Virus record (IMG/VR): IMGVR_UViG_3300027708_001885
Span: 38,378-102,377 of that record
Length of the DNA: 64,000 bases
Direction: 5' to 3' (one strand)
Source: a virus
The notes beneath the pieces were generated by a model. That model was not told the origin of the DNA and searched no databases. It saw only the letters and a list, made by a program, of their open reading frames with translations. Both the position numbers and the translations under genes were made by a program. Shown here one piece after another: positions 14,144 through 20,346 of the stretch; the stretch's first letter is position 1, and each line of letters begins with the position of its first letter.

Positions 14144-14219
14144 TGGCGTCCCTAACGAGATTCGAACTCGTGTACCCGACGTGAAAGGCCGGTGTCCTAG
14201 GCCTCTAGACGATAGGGAC
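14144..14219 (-). tRNA. tRNA-Glu (TTC)
   Basis: Acceptor GTCCCTA/TAGGGAC, anticodon stem-loop CCGGC-CTTTCAC-GTCGG, T-loop TTCGAAT, G73, encoded CCA. First of two Glu tRNAs. Confidence 0.94.
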
Positions 14220-14272
14220 AAATTTTACTGTTAATTGTTAAAGAGCGTATGTTAATTTCTTAACATGTGTTT

Positions 14273-14301
14273 ATTATAGCATAGTTTTCTAACGGTGTCA
14301 A
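14273..14301 (-). promoter_or_regulatory. Consensus sigma70 promoter driving tRNA-Glu and downstream genes
   Basis: TTGACA, 17 nt, TATAAT, lying between tRNA-Thr(GGT) and tRNA-Glu on the minus strand. Confidence 0.88.
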
Positions 14302-14302
14302 G

Positions 14303-14376
14303 TGGTGCTCAAGTAAAGAATCGAACTTTAATTTCCAACGTACCAAGTTGGTGTACTACCATTGTACTACAAGAGC
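14303..14376 (-). tRNA. tRNA-Thr (GGT)
   Basis: Anticodon stem-loop CCAAC-TTGGTAC-GTTGG, D-arm GTAC-AATGGTA-GTAC, T-loop TTCGATT, encoded CCA. The acceptor GCTCTTG/CTTGAGC has two U-U mismatches. Confidence 0.85.
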
Positions 14377-14378
14377 AT

Positions 14379-14386
14379 TATAAATA
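14379..14386 (+). promoter_or_regulatory. T4-type late promoter TATAAATA
   Basis: Exact TATAAATA on the plus strand, 5 nt before the ATG of the oxygenase-like gene. The predicted transcription start falls on the start codon. Confidence 0.7.
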
Positions 14387-14391
14387 AAATT

Positions 14392-14877
14392 ATGCAAGAA
14401 AATTATAAACCTGTTGATATCAAATATGATAGAAATACTATAATGAATATTTTACAATCAGATAATAAAAATATTGTTAGACCGTGCTCTGTAGTAGAAA
14501 GATTTAGAATATCTAAAATATTGAATTTAAAAGACCCTATAACAAATATATTATACTTTCAAATGAATAAAGAATTTATAGGTGATATCCATAAAGATTA
14601 TACAGGAGAATATTATATAACTCATGCACTGATTTTACCGTTAATGGGTTGTAAAGCCACACATATGAAATGGTTTTTCCAAAACAATAATGTTACCAAC
14701 AATTCATTGTTAGGACCGACTGGGAAACCAATTCCTTTGTTATTGCATAGTAATGCGACCTGTATAGATACTGTCAATTGCAATACTCCCATTATAGTTA
14801 AGATAGATGATTGGCATTCAATTGAAAATAATTCAATTGAAGAGGTTAGTCATCTTATAAGTATAAGATTTGAGTAA
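14392..14877 (+). CDS. 2OG/cupin-type oxygenase-like protein
   Basis: The start is set at MQENYKPVDIK because the late promoter and tRNA-Thr occupy the codons upstream. 161 aa. IGDIHKDY gives H67-x-D69, DDWHSIEN gives H142 and SIRFE gives R159, the order of a 2OG-Fe(II) jelly-roll. It resembles the 199-aa gene near 23 kb in this motif order. Composition is AT-rich, unlike the early genes, suggesting recent acquisition. Substrate unknown. Confidence 0.6.
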   Translation: MQENYKPVDIKYDRNTIMNILQSDNKNIVRPCSVVERFRISKILNLKDPITNILYFQMNKEFIGDIHKDYTGEYYITHALILPLMGCKATHMKWFFQNNNVTNNSLLGPTGKPIPLLLHSNATCIDTVNCNTPIIVKIDDWHSIENNSIEEVSHLISIRFE

Positions 14878-14887
14878 TGGAGCATAT

Positions 14888-14895
14888 TATAAATA
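14888..14895 (+). promoter_or_regulatory. T4-type late promoter TATAAATA
   Basis: Exact TATAAATA 5 nt before the preferred ATG of the TauD-like gene and just after the stop of the preceding gene. Confidence 0.7.
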
Positions 14896-14900
14896 TCTAT

Positions 14901-15773
14901 ATGAAAATAACACCTATAAAAGATTCTTGGGGCTGCACTATTGAATTTGATAATCCTATGGATTTTTTTCAATATGACAATAACTACTGGCGTGATATGT
15001 TATATAGGAAAAAAATAATAATTTTTAAACGTATGAATTTTGAATTATTAGATTTTGCAAAATTTGGAACATACTTTGGGTCACCTTGGGACAAATGCGA
15101 TTACACATACAGCCGTGAAATAGGATTAACATGTGAAGATGTTGATAAAAATTATAGTGTATCTCATTTCAGTAATAAAATTCTCGGAATAGCAGATAGT
15201 GAAATGCCATGGCACGCTGATATTCCAAACCGAAGTTATAATCCTTATCCCCATAGAGCTTTATGGATTGTTAAGAATCCCAATCCTGATATATCGGGAA
15301 AAACAAAATGGCTCAATATTGAGGATTGTTTTAAACACTTAACTCCTAAGATGAAAGAATTATTGCCTAGAGTTAAGATAGAACAACAAAGTTGGTATGC
15401 ACCCGGCACCGATTTAGGAATTTATGATTTTATTAAAATACACCCTATTACAAAAAAACCAAGTTTGCGATTAAACTTTTATAATACAGATAAAATGAAA
15501 GGTGCTTGGATTAAAAGTGTCTATATTGATAATGAATTGCAATCTGATTGCAGTGTGATAAAAATGTTTATTGAACATTTAGAAAAAATTCCCGAGCTAG
15601 TACATTATCACCAATGGGACAACCAGGATATAGTTATATATGATAATTGGTCTTTTTTACACGGACGTACAGCATTACAGTTAGGCAACACTCCCGATAC
15701 TCAAGAACGTGCATTTTATAGGATGAATATTGATCATGTTGCTAATGATGTTTGGAACAATCAAAATATCTGA
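14901..15773 (+). CDS. TauD/TfdA-family 2OG dioxygenase
   Basis: The start is placed at MKITPIKDSWG behind the late promoter rather than at an ATG 24 nt earlier that overlaps the promoter. 290 aa, normal for the family. MPWHADIPN gives H105-x-D107, FLHGRTAL gives distal H254, and an Arg follows about 16-20 residues later for 2-oxoglutarate. Family members oxidise taurine, amino acids or other small molecules. It ends tail-to-tail with the next minus-strand oxygenase gene, with a 13-nt overlap. Confidence 0.85.
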   Translation: MKITPIKDSWGCTIEFDNPMDFFQYDNNYWRDMLYRKKIIIFKRMNFELLDFAKFGTYFGSPWDKCDYTYSREIGLTCEDVDKNYSVSHFSNKILGIADSEMPWHADIPNRSYNPYPHRALWIVKNPNPDISGKTKWLNIEDCFKHLTPKMKELLPRVKIEQQSWYAPGTDLGIYDFIKIHPITKKPSLRLNFYNTDKMKGAWIKSVYIDNELQSDCSVIKMFIEHLEKIPELVHYHQWDNQDIVIYDNWSFLHGRTALQLGNTPDTQERAFYRMNIDHVANDVWNNQNI

Positions 15774-16342
15774 TTTCCACCTTCGACTGCAATATCGACA
15801 ATAAGATGTATTCTAAAATCATCACCGTTGTTTATTAATTGATGAGGCAATCTATTATTAAGCTGACTTAACATTTTAAAAGGCATATGCTCAGTAATAG
15901 AAGAATCTTCTCCACTGAATAATACCATATTGTTTGTTTTAAACGGTATATGAAATCTTGAATACATTTCAAAATAATCACAAGGATCAGTATGCAGACC
16001 AACCTGACTTTTTGATTCTAATCGTACAATCATTATTCTTCCTAATGCAATACCATCAACTTGTTTATAAATCCATTCAGATGCTAAACATGCATTTTTG
16101 TATATATCGGTAGCAGGAAAATTATTTTCGCATTCTGTAATCATGCACCATTCTTCAAGTGATGTTGGCAATTTGCCTTTTGGTATTTTATTTCCTCGAA
16201 TATGAATGGCTTTGCTGGTATTGAACACGGAATTCCGTCTACTAGGATCTAAAATAGTTTCCCATTGAATAGTGTTTATTTCCTCTAACGCAGAAAAAAA
16301 TATACAATCAGGCACTTCGGTAATTGTTTTAACTAACGGCAT
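15761..16342 (-). CDS. Aspartyl/prolyl-hydroxylase-like 2OG oxygenase
   Basis: 193 aa. VGLHTDPCDYF gives H117-x-D119, RLPHQLINNG gives H167 and DDFRIHLIVDI gives R177, the typical double-stranded beta-helix set, with the strand SRFHIPFKTN between. This order matches aspartyl/asparaginyl-hydroxylase-type enzymes. A CATAAATT box lies 5 nt before the ATG. Adjacent oxygenase genes on the other strand suggest a cluster of such cassettes. Confidence 0.72.
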   Translation of the reverse strand: MPLVKTITEVPDCIFFSALEEINTIQWETILDPSRRNSVFNTSKAIHIRGNKIPKGKLPTSLEEWCMITECENNFPATDIYKNACLASEWIYKQVDGIALGRIMIVRLESKSQVGLHTDPCDYFEMYSRFHIPFKTNNMVLFSGEDSSITEHMPFKMLSQLNNRLPHQLINNGDDFRIHLIVDIAVEGGNQIF

Positions 16343-16347
16343 ATATT

Positions 16348-16355
16348 AATTTATG
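16348..16355 (-). promoter_or_regulatory. Late-promoter-like box (CATAAATT)
   Basis: CATAAATT sits 5 nt upstream of the oxygenase ATG, immediately below tRNA-Arg(CCT). Two mismatches from TATAAATA but identical spacing to neighbours. Confidence 0.4.
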
Positions 16356-16358
16356 CAT

Positions 16359-16433
16359 TGGTCTCGCCACCAAGGATCGAACTTGGATCAAAAGTTTAGG
16401 AAACTTCTATTCTATCCATTGAACTACAGCGAG
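16359..16433 (-). tRNA. tRNA-Arg (CCT)
   Basis: Acceptor CTCGCTG/TGGCGAG, anticodon loop TTCCTAA, T-loop TTCGATC, encoded CCA. Confidence 0.92.
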
Positions 16434-16435
16434 AA

Positions 16436-16510
16436 TGGTCCGGCGTAACAGAATCGAACTGCTGTTTAGGAGGTAGAAGCTCCCTGTATTTTCCACTATA
16501 CGAACGCCAG
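16436..16510 (-). tRNA. tRNA-Arg (TCT)
   Basis: Acceptor CTGGCGT/ACGCCGG, anticodon loop CTTCTAC, T-loop TTCGATT, encoded CCA. Confidence 0.92.
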
Positions 16511-16513
16511 ATG

Positions 16514-16587
16514 TGGTAGGTCATGACGGTATTGAACCGCCGTATCTTGGATGTCGACCAAGCACTCTACCTTTGAGTTAATGACCT
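16514..16587 (-). tRNA. tRNA-Val (GAC), unusual C33
   Basis: Acceptor AGGTCAT/ATGACCT, anticodon stem-loop CTTGG-TCGACAT-CCAAG, T-loop TTCAATA, encoded CCA. Position 33, nearly always U, is C. The last codons of the HNH gene overlap the 5' end. Confidence 0.85.
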
Positions 16588-17253
16588 ATGTTTATTGTTG
16601 CTTCTTCCAAAATTCCAACCATGTGGTAACGGATCTGTTTCTAAATGAAGTTTGTCATCCACTCCGTCTGTTATAAACTTTCTATTTTTATATGATGCCG
16701 AACCTGCATTCAAAAAATGTTTGCTATTTTTTCTTCCATTTATTGATTTTATTTCAGCACTATGAACTTCGCAATAACTAGCAAATCTTGTCTTTACTGG
16801 CAACTCACAGCAGATACATTTTTTGATTTCAAAATTTATTTTTCTTCCCAAAATCCAACCATCTGGCAATTCTTTGCTAATTGATATTTTTTTAGATACT
16901 TTTAATTCCGAGTTATAAATCCATTTTGTTCCAAACTGAGTATTTCCCGACCCTGTTTGTTTTTTGCTCTGAGCTTTAGAAAGTTTTCTTCTAAGCCATC
17001 CGTATAATTTATTTGATGGGCGATTAGCAACCATCATTACAGCGGCATGTAATAACGCAGAATTGTCTGGATTTATTTTCACTAGTAACTGATGTGCCAG
17101 ATAATGTTCTTCTGGTGTAAGATATACTAAGTTAATTTTATCATCCTTTCCACCTAGACATCGTGGTACAATGTGATGCCACTCACCGTATTCATTTAAC
17201 GTTCTTACTGATGCTCGAATAACAAGGTTATCGTATATTTTTTGATAGTTCAT
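16567..17253 (-). CDS. HNH homing endonuclease
   Basis: YGEWHHIVPRCLGGKDDKINLVYLTPEEHYLAH is the HNH/NUMOD-type nuclease core near the N-terminus, followed by a basic linker, a CxxC zinc-ribbon-like segment (KCICCELP) and DNA-binding repeats containing ITDGV and GWNFGRS. The start at MNYQKIYDN is preferred because upstream codons belong to a tRNA fragment. The 3' end overlaps tRNA-Val(GAC) and the 5' end abuts a tRNA 5'-half with the same loop sequence. This suggests insertion into a tRNA-Val locus. Such enzymes spread by cutting alleles lacking the insertion. Confidence 0.88.
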   Translation of the reverse strand: MNYQKIYDNLVIRASVRTLNEYGEWHHIVPRCLGGKDDKINLVYLTPEEHYLAHQLLVKINPDNSALLHAAVMMVANRPSNKLYGWLRRKLSKAQSKKQTGSGNTQFGTKWIYNSELKVSKKISISKELPDGWILGRKINFEIKKCICCELPVKTRFASYCEVHSAEIKSINGRKNSKHFLNAGSASYKNRKFITDGVDDKLHLETDPLPHGWNFGRSNNKHRSLTQR

Positions 17254-17273
17254 ATTGTATTTACCATCAAGTT

Positions 17274-17315
17274 TCACCGTGTCGAGGTAGTGTTCTACCA
17301 TTAAACTAAGGACCT
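17274..17315 (-). pseudogene. 5'-half tRNA fragment (Val-like)
   Basis: Acceptor strand AGGTCCT, D-arm GTTT-AATGGTA-GAAC and anticodon arm CTACC-TCGACAC-GGTG are present, then the sequence runs into the HNH gene without a T-arm or 3' acceptor. The loop TCGACAC matches the intact tRNA-Val on the other side of the HNH gene. Likely a leftover of the endonuclease insertion. Confidence 0.65.
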
Positions 17316-17474
17316 GAATAGGTTTTCGAGAGACCAGCTATCTTTCTGAAGGACTCACTGGCTTGTCTCGTATGAGCGAGTTTAAACTACCCTGTATAAT
17401 TCTACTGGTGTGTCATGCATCAGCCTAATGCACTAGAATACAAGGGACTCGAATCTCTACGTCTATCTCGAAAC
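17316..17474 (-). other. Structured spacer
   Basis: No gene or complete tRNA is seen. A hairpin pairs GTATTCTA with TAGAATTATAC around an inner TGCAT..ATGCA stem, and a TTCGAGA/TCTCGAA pair spans most of the spacer. Confidence 0.35.
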
Positions 17475-17595
17475 TGGTGCCGCTGCTGGGATTCGAACCC
17501 AGATAACCCCCTTGACATGGATTAAGAAAATTGCTGAACGTACTCTATACAGAGTCACCCTTTTATAAGGTGTCCTACCATTAGGCGACAGCGGC
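17475..17595 (-). tRNA. Interrupted tRNA with about 45-nt insertion
   Basis: Acceptor GCCGCTG/CAGCGGC, a D-arm with AATGGTA, T-arm CTGGG-TTCGAAT-CCCAG and encoded ACCA are clear. Between D-arm and T-arm are three hairpins instead of one: CACCT-TATAAAA-GGGTG, ACTC-TGTATA-GAGT, then GTTCAGCAA and an arm with loop ATGTCAA. The last would give an Asp (GTC) anticodon if the preceding part is removed. The GTTCAGCAA motif is shared with the permuted tRNAs. Confidence 0.55.
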
Positions 17596-17602
17596 AATAA
17601 CT

Positions 17603-17677
17603 TGGTGGTAATGACTGGATTTGAACCAGTAACACTCTCCGTATGAAGGAGGAAGACTACCATTGTCCTACATTACC
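17603..17677 (-). tRNA. tRNA-Met/Ile2 (CAT)
   Basis: Acceptor GGTAATG/CATTACC, anticodon loop TTCATAC, T-loop TTCAAAT, encoded CCA. Whether it is elongator Met or lysidine-modified Ile cannot be told from sequence alone. Confidence 0.9.
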
Positions 17678-17757
17678 ATATAGAAACACACTGGCTTGCA
17701 AGACTCCTACTAACCTTTCGATAGATGTCGCAGTTAGTATTCAATGTGTTTTTATAT
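17678..17757 (-). repeat. Inter-tRNA hairpin linker
   Basis: An imperfect 15-bp inverted repeat with AAACACA in the stem encloses about 50 nt behind tRNA-Met. Same family as four other spacers. Confidence 0.6.
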
Positions 17758-17779
17758 GGTAGGGGTTTTATGAGTTGAT
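17757..17779 (-). pseudogene. Possible tRNA remnant
   Basis: On the minus strand a CTCATAA-like anticodon loop lies close to CCCCTACCA, a tRNA 3' end, with no T-arm between. It adjoins the start of the VSR-like endonuclease gene and may be a scar of its insertion. Confidence 0.3.
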
Positions 17780-17780
17780 G

Positions 17781-17788
17781 CATAAATA
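17781..17788 (+). promoter_or_regulatory. Late-promoter-like box (CATAAATA)
   Basis: CATAAATA on the plus strand, 5 nt before the ATG of the endonuclease gene; leaderless arrangement like the other cassettes. Confidence 0.5.
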
Positions 17789-17793
17789 AGTGT

Positions 17794-18702
17794 ATGCCTA
17801 ATTATACAACATTTACATGTTCTTGCATAGTCTGCAAACAACCAAAAACCTCAAAAGGTATTCATTCTCATTATCTCATTTCTCATACAGAAGAAGGACG
17901 AGCAAGAAATCGTAAAAATCGTCTTGCTGGTGGATTATTAGGTTCTGAAATTGCTAAACAAAATGCACAGCAAATTCAAAATCAATATTTAGAAAATCCT
18001 AACAAATGCAAACAGTGCGATGTCTCTCTTACATACGAGCAGCGTCATAATAAATTCTGTTCAACATCCTGTTCGGCAAGTTTTTACAACAAGGATCGAA
18101 AAGGTGTTGCTCTAGATACTGCTGTGAAACAAAAGATTTCAGATAGTGTTAAAAAGTTTAATCTAGAAAATCCTTACACCAAATCAAAACAGATGTTTAG
18201 CAGACTATCGTATTGTTGTATATGCAACTCTGTCATACAAAACAAAATTGTTAAAACTTGTTCTTCTAAATGCAAGTCAGTGCTGTTATCAAACAACATG
18301 TCCGATAGAATCAAACAAAACAGAAGAAGTAATTATCGCAGAGATAAAAGATCTTATCTCGAAGAATCATTTGAAACTTGGTTGTTGGATAACAACATTT
18401 CTCTAAAATATGAAACTGAATACACTATTAAAAATCATATTACACAGAAATGGTATTTCGTGGATTTCTACTTTCCCGAAATAAATCTTATAGTTGAACT
18501 TGACGGGAAACAGCACGAAAAACCTAAACACAAAGAAGCAGACAAACTTCGTGATGAATACATCACTACTAATCTAAACTTAAATGTTTTTAGAATTTCT
18601 TATGATGAATATCAAGCTGGTTCTAAAATAAACGAATTACTAAAATTATTGGTGAGGCAGGTGGGGTTCGAACCCACAAGGAGATTTCTCTCGCCAGATT
18701 AA
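17794..18702 (+). CDS. Homing endonuclease with zinc fingers and VSR-like nuclease domain
   Basis: 302 aa. The N-terminal two thirds contain at least three Cys-pair zinc-binding segments (CSCIVCKQP, CKQCDVSL..CSTSCSAS, CCICNSV..CSSKCKS) that could recognise DNA. The C-terminal part (LEESFETWLLDNNISLKYETEY...VDFYFPEINLIVELDGKQH) is a PD-(D/E)xK nuclease of the VSR/DUF559 kind with D..E-L-D-G-K. The 3' end lies antisense across the start of a tRNA. It is a plus-strand insertion into the minus-strand tRNA array, consistent with a mobile element. Confidence 0.82.
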   Translation: MPNYTTFTCSCIVCKQPKTSKGIHSHYLISHTEEGRARNRKNRLAGGLLGSEIAKQNAQQIQNQYLENPNKCKQCDVSLTYEQRHNKFCSTSCSASFYNKDRKGVALDTAVKQKISDSVKKFNLENPYTKSKQMFSRLSYCCICNSVIQNKIVKTCSSKCKSVLLSNNMSDRIKQNRRSNYRRDKRSYLEESFETWLLDNNISLKYETEYTIKNHITQKWYFVDFYFPEINLIVELDGKQHEKPKHKEADKLRDEYITTNLNLNVFRISYDEYQAGSKINELLKLLVRQVGFEPTRRFLSPD

Positions 18703-18737
18703 AAGTCTGGTACCGCAGCCACTTCGGTGTCTGCCCC
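18650..18737 (-). tRNA. Class II tRNA with UUU anticodon
   Basis: Acceptor GGGGCAG/CTGCCTC, anticodon stem-loop CCAGA-CTTTTAA-TCTGG, a long variable arm GAGA-GAAA-TCTC, T-loop TTCGAAC, encoded CCA. The anticodon reads Lys AAA/AAG, but the long arm and D-arm (AAGTGGCTG) are of the Ser/Leu type. Confidence 0.8.
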
Positions 18738-18741
18738 ATAT

Positions 18742-18815
18742 TGGTCCCACACCACGGTAATGATCCGTGTTTTACCGGTTAAGAGCCGGTTACATCACCT
18801 TAATGTTTGTGAGGG
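18742..18815 (-). tRNA. tRNA-Lys (CTT) with atypical T-loop
   Basis: Anticodon stem-loop ACCGG-CTCTTAA-CCGGT and D-arm ACAT-TAAGGTG-ATGT are good, and the acceptor pairs at six of seven positions with encoded ACCA. The T-loop is ATCATTA instead of TTCRANN. Confidence 0.72.
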
Positions 18816-18876
18816 TTAGTTGTATTAAATTGATTTAATGTGCCAACCCTAGACCAATACGGGATCTAGAGCGACA

Positions 18877-18897
18877 CTAACGTTTAGCACGTTTCAT
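18877..18897 (-). CDS. Six-codon mini-ORF MKRAKR with strong ribosome site
   Basis: Between two tRNAs the minus strand carries AAAGGAG, 6 nt, then ATG and five codons before TAG. The peptide is almost entirely basic. A chance occurrence is possible, but the ribosome site is among the best in the region. It might act as a leader peptide or a ribosome-binding decoy; this is speculation. Confidence 0.25.
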   Translation of the reverse strand: MKRAKR

Positions 18898-18925
18898 ATC
18901 GTTCTCCTTTGAACATAATTAAAAT

Positions 18926-19001
18926 TGGTACCAAGAGTCGGGATCGAACCGACCACACCCGATTCTTCAGACCGGTGCTCTACCAACTGAGCTATCTTGG
19001 C
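18926..19001 (-). tRNA. tRNA-Phe (GAA)
   Basis: Acceptor GCCAAGA/TCTTGGT, anticodon loop CTGAAGA, canonical D and T loops, encoded CCA. Confidence 0.94.
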
Positions 19002-19022
19002 ATTGATGAATATGATAATAGG

Positions 19023-19095
19023 GGTGACCACTGAGAAGTCTCACTCAGACTACAACTTTCACAGAGTTGGGTGCCAATTTTACACTATGGTCACC
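19023..19095 (-). tRNA. tRNA-His (GTG), atypical, within an 18-bp inverted repeat
   Basis: Anticodon stem-loop CAACT-CTGTGAA-AGTTG, acceptor GTGACCA/TGGTCAC with an extra G(-1)-C73 pair as expected for His. The D-loop is AAAATTG and the T-loop TGAGACTT, both atypical. No CCA is encoded. The flanks continue pairing, making an 18-bp inverted repeat around the gene. Confidence 0.7.
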
Positions 19096-19112
19096 CCTAT
19101 TATCACATAAAC

Positions 19113-19187
19113 TGGCAGGGGCTGAAGGTAACGCTCCTTCTCACCTAGTTTCAAAGACTAGTATCTGCTCTTATCGATTTAACCCCT
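19113..19187 (-). tRNA. tRNA-Gln (TTG) with atypical D and T loops
   Basis: Anticodon stem-loop CTAGT-CTTTGAA-ACTAG and acceptor AGGGGTT/AGCCCCT with G73-CCA are clear. The T-loop is AGCGTTA and the D-loop lacks GG. Confidence 0.7.
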
Positions 19188-19196
19188 AAATATAAC

Positions 19197-19252
19197 AGGA
19201 TGCTTATTTTTCAATTAACAGTTGAATTGGATAAGTTTGCTGAACGCATCCT
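19197..19252 (-). repeat. GTTCAGCAA stem element (no tRNA inside)
   Basis: Follows the CCA of tRNA-Ile: TTTTAGGATGC-GTTCAGCAAA, then a smaller hairpin, then GCATCCT. The 7-bp AGGATGC/GCATCCT stem is analogous to the outer stems of the two permuted tRNAs. Confidence 0.6.
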
Positions 19253-19257
19253 AAAAC

Positions 19258-19333
19258 TGGTACCCTACCCTGGTTTCGATCCAGGTACCCCCGCCTTATC
19301 AAGACGGTGCTCTCCCAATTGAGCTAGTAGGGC
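19258..19333 (-). tRNA. tRNA-Ile (GAT)
   Basis: Acceptor GCCCTAC/GTAGGGT, anticodon loop TTGATAA, T-loop ATCGAAA, encoded CCA. Confidence 0.9.
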
Positions 19334-19338
19334 ATATT

Positions 19339-19416
19339 TGGTGCGTCCCGAGAGGTTCGAACTCCCGACCCCCGGCTTCGTAAACCAGTGCTCTAATCCA
19401 GCTGAGCTAGGGACGC
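19339..19416 (-). tRNA. tRNA-Arg (ACG)
   Basis: Acceptor GCGTCCC/GGGACGC, anticodon loop TTACGAA, T-loop TTCGAAC, encoded CCA. A34 would need inosine editing by host TadA. Confidence 0.93.
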
Positions 19417-19424
19417 ATTAAATT

Positions 19425-19500
19425 TGGAGTAGGTAACAGGAGTCGAACCTGCATAAAACAGATTTGCAATCTGCCCCCTAGCCTTTCGGGTCATACCTAC
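19425..19500 (-). tRNA. tRNA-Cys (GCA)
   Basis: Acceptor GTAGGTA/TACCTAC, anticodon loop TTGCAAA, T-loop TTCGACT, T73, encoded CCA. Standard order, in contrast to the permuted Cys-like element. Confidence 0.9.
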
Positions 19501-19510
19501 ATAATAAAAC

Positions 19511-19570
19511 AGGATCAACTTTTTAGTTTCTGGATAAAAGAAAGTTTGTTAGTTTTGCTGAACTGATCCT
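19511..19570 (-). repeat. GTTCAGCAA stem element (no tRNA inside)
   Basis: Follows the CCA of tRNA-Pro: TTTTAGGATCA-GTTCAGCAAAA, an inner hairpin TTTCT-TTTATCC-AGAAA, then TGATCCT. Same architecture as the element behind tRNA-Ile. Confidence 0.6.
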
Positions 19571-19575
19571 AAAAC

Positions 19576-19651
19576 TGGTCTCTCCTGTGGGACTCGAACC
19601 CACGAAATCCTCGCCCCAAACGAGGTGGCATAGCCGCTAACCGAAAGAGAG
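19576..19651 (-). tRNA. tRNA-Pro (TGG), second copy
   Basis: Acceptor CTCTCTT/AGGAGAG, anticodon stem-loop CCTCG-TTTGGGG-CGAGG, T-loop TTCGAGT, encoded CCA. Confidence 0.88.
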
Positions 19652-19678
19652 ATAAAATTAACATGATCAATACCACTA

Positions 19679-19686
19679 TATAAATA
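19679..19686 (+). promoter_or_regulatory. T4-type late promoter TATAAATA
   Basis: Exact TATAAATA on the plus strand, 6 nt before the ATG of the GT-like gene. Confidence 0.65.
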
Positions 19687-19692
19687 TGTGAT

Positions 19693-20343
19693 ATGAAAAA
19701 AATAGGAATTGCAATTACCGGGGAAATATACAGTATACCCCGACCCGGCTTTGTTCATCAACGTAATTGGACATTAACCAGGGACAATATCAAAACCAAT
19801 TTAATTGGTTCTTTTGAAGAAAATAATGTTGTTAATGTTTACACTACAACATATGAAAATGAAAAAGTAGAAGAAGTAGTTAAATTTTATTCACCTACTA
19901 AATCTTTAGTGCTATCTCCTGAAGGTAGTCATCAAAGACTTACCTACATTAAGAGCATGGAAAATCTTTTAGATCAAGATCTAGATTTTATCATAGCAGC
20001 CCGATTTGATCTAGCGTTTGATCAAGAAGTTGTTAACTTCAATTGGGATTATGATAAAATGAATTTTGTTTCTAAGGAAATGATGGGCTGGGAAACTTTA
20101 CAGTTTGTCACAGACACATTCTTTGGATTTCCTAAAAAATATCTACAATCTTTTATCAATAGCATTAAAAATTCACATGCTCATCTTGAAGAAACACAGC
20201 CTGGAAACATCGGTGTTCATTACATGCACGATATCTACAGGCATATGGTCATGGAAGTCAATAACGAAAATATACATTTCCTAGTTCCTGACAAGCAATG
20301 GGCTAATCAAATTCCGGGTATGTATAGGATAGTTAGAGCCTAA
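19693..20343 (+). CDS. Glycosyltransferase-like hypothetical protein
   Basis: 216 aa with a short strand GIAITGEIY, then NVYTTTYEN and DFIIAARFDLAF, where R-x-D-x-A-F resembles the nucleotide-sugar motif of WavE-like glycosyltransferases. FFGFPKKY and a C-terminal HYMHDIYRHMV follow. No family is firmly recognised. It is a plus-strand cassette between tRNAs with a late promoter and no ribosome site, ending right at tRNA-Trp. Confidence 0.6.
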   Translation: MKKIGIAITGEIYSIPRPGFVHQRNWTLTRDNIKTNLIGSFEENNVVNVYTTTYENEKVEEVVKFYSPTKSLVLSPEGSHQRLTYIKSMENLLDQDLDFIIAARFDLAFDQEVVNFNWDYDKMNFVSKEMMGWETLQFVTDTFFGFPKKYLQSFINSIKNSHAHLEETQPGNIGVHYMHDIYRHMVMEVNNENIHFLVPDKQWANQIPGMYRIVRA

Positions 20344-20346
20344 AAT

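Noticed and set aside
17254-17301. N-terminal extension of the HNH gene
   Set aside because: These codons lie in the tRNA half; the homing-endonuclease-like start MNYQKIYDN is internal.
18703-18737. Extension of the plus-strand endonuclease over the tRNA
   Set aside because: The frame stops within the tRNA and its last codons (QVGFEPTRRFL) are simply the complement of the tRNA T-arm, so they carry no nuclease motif.
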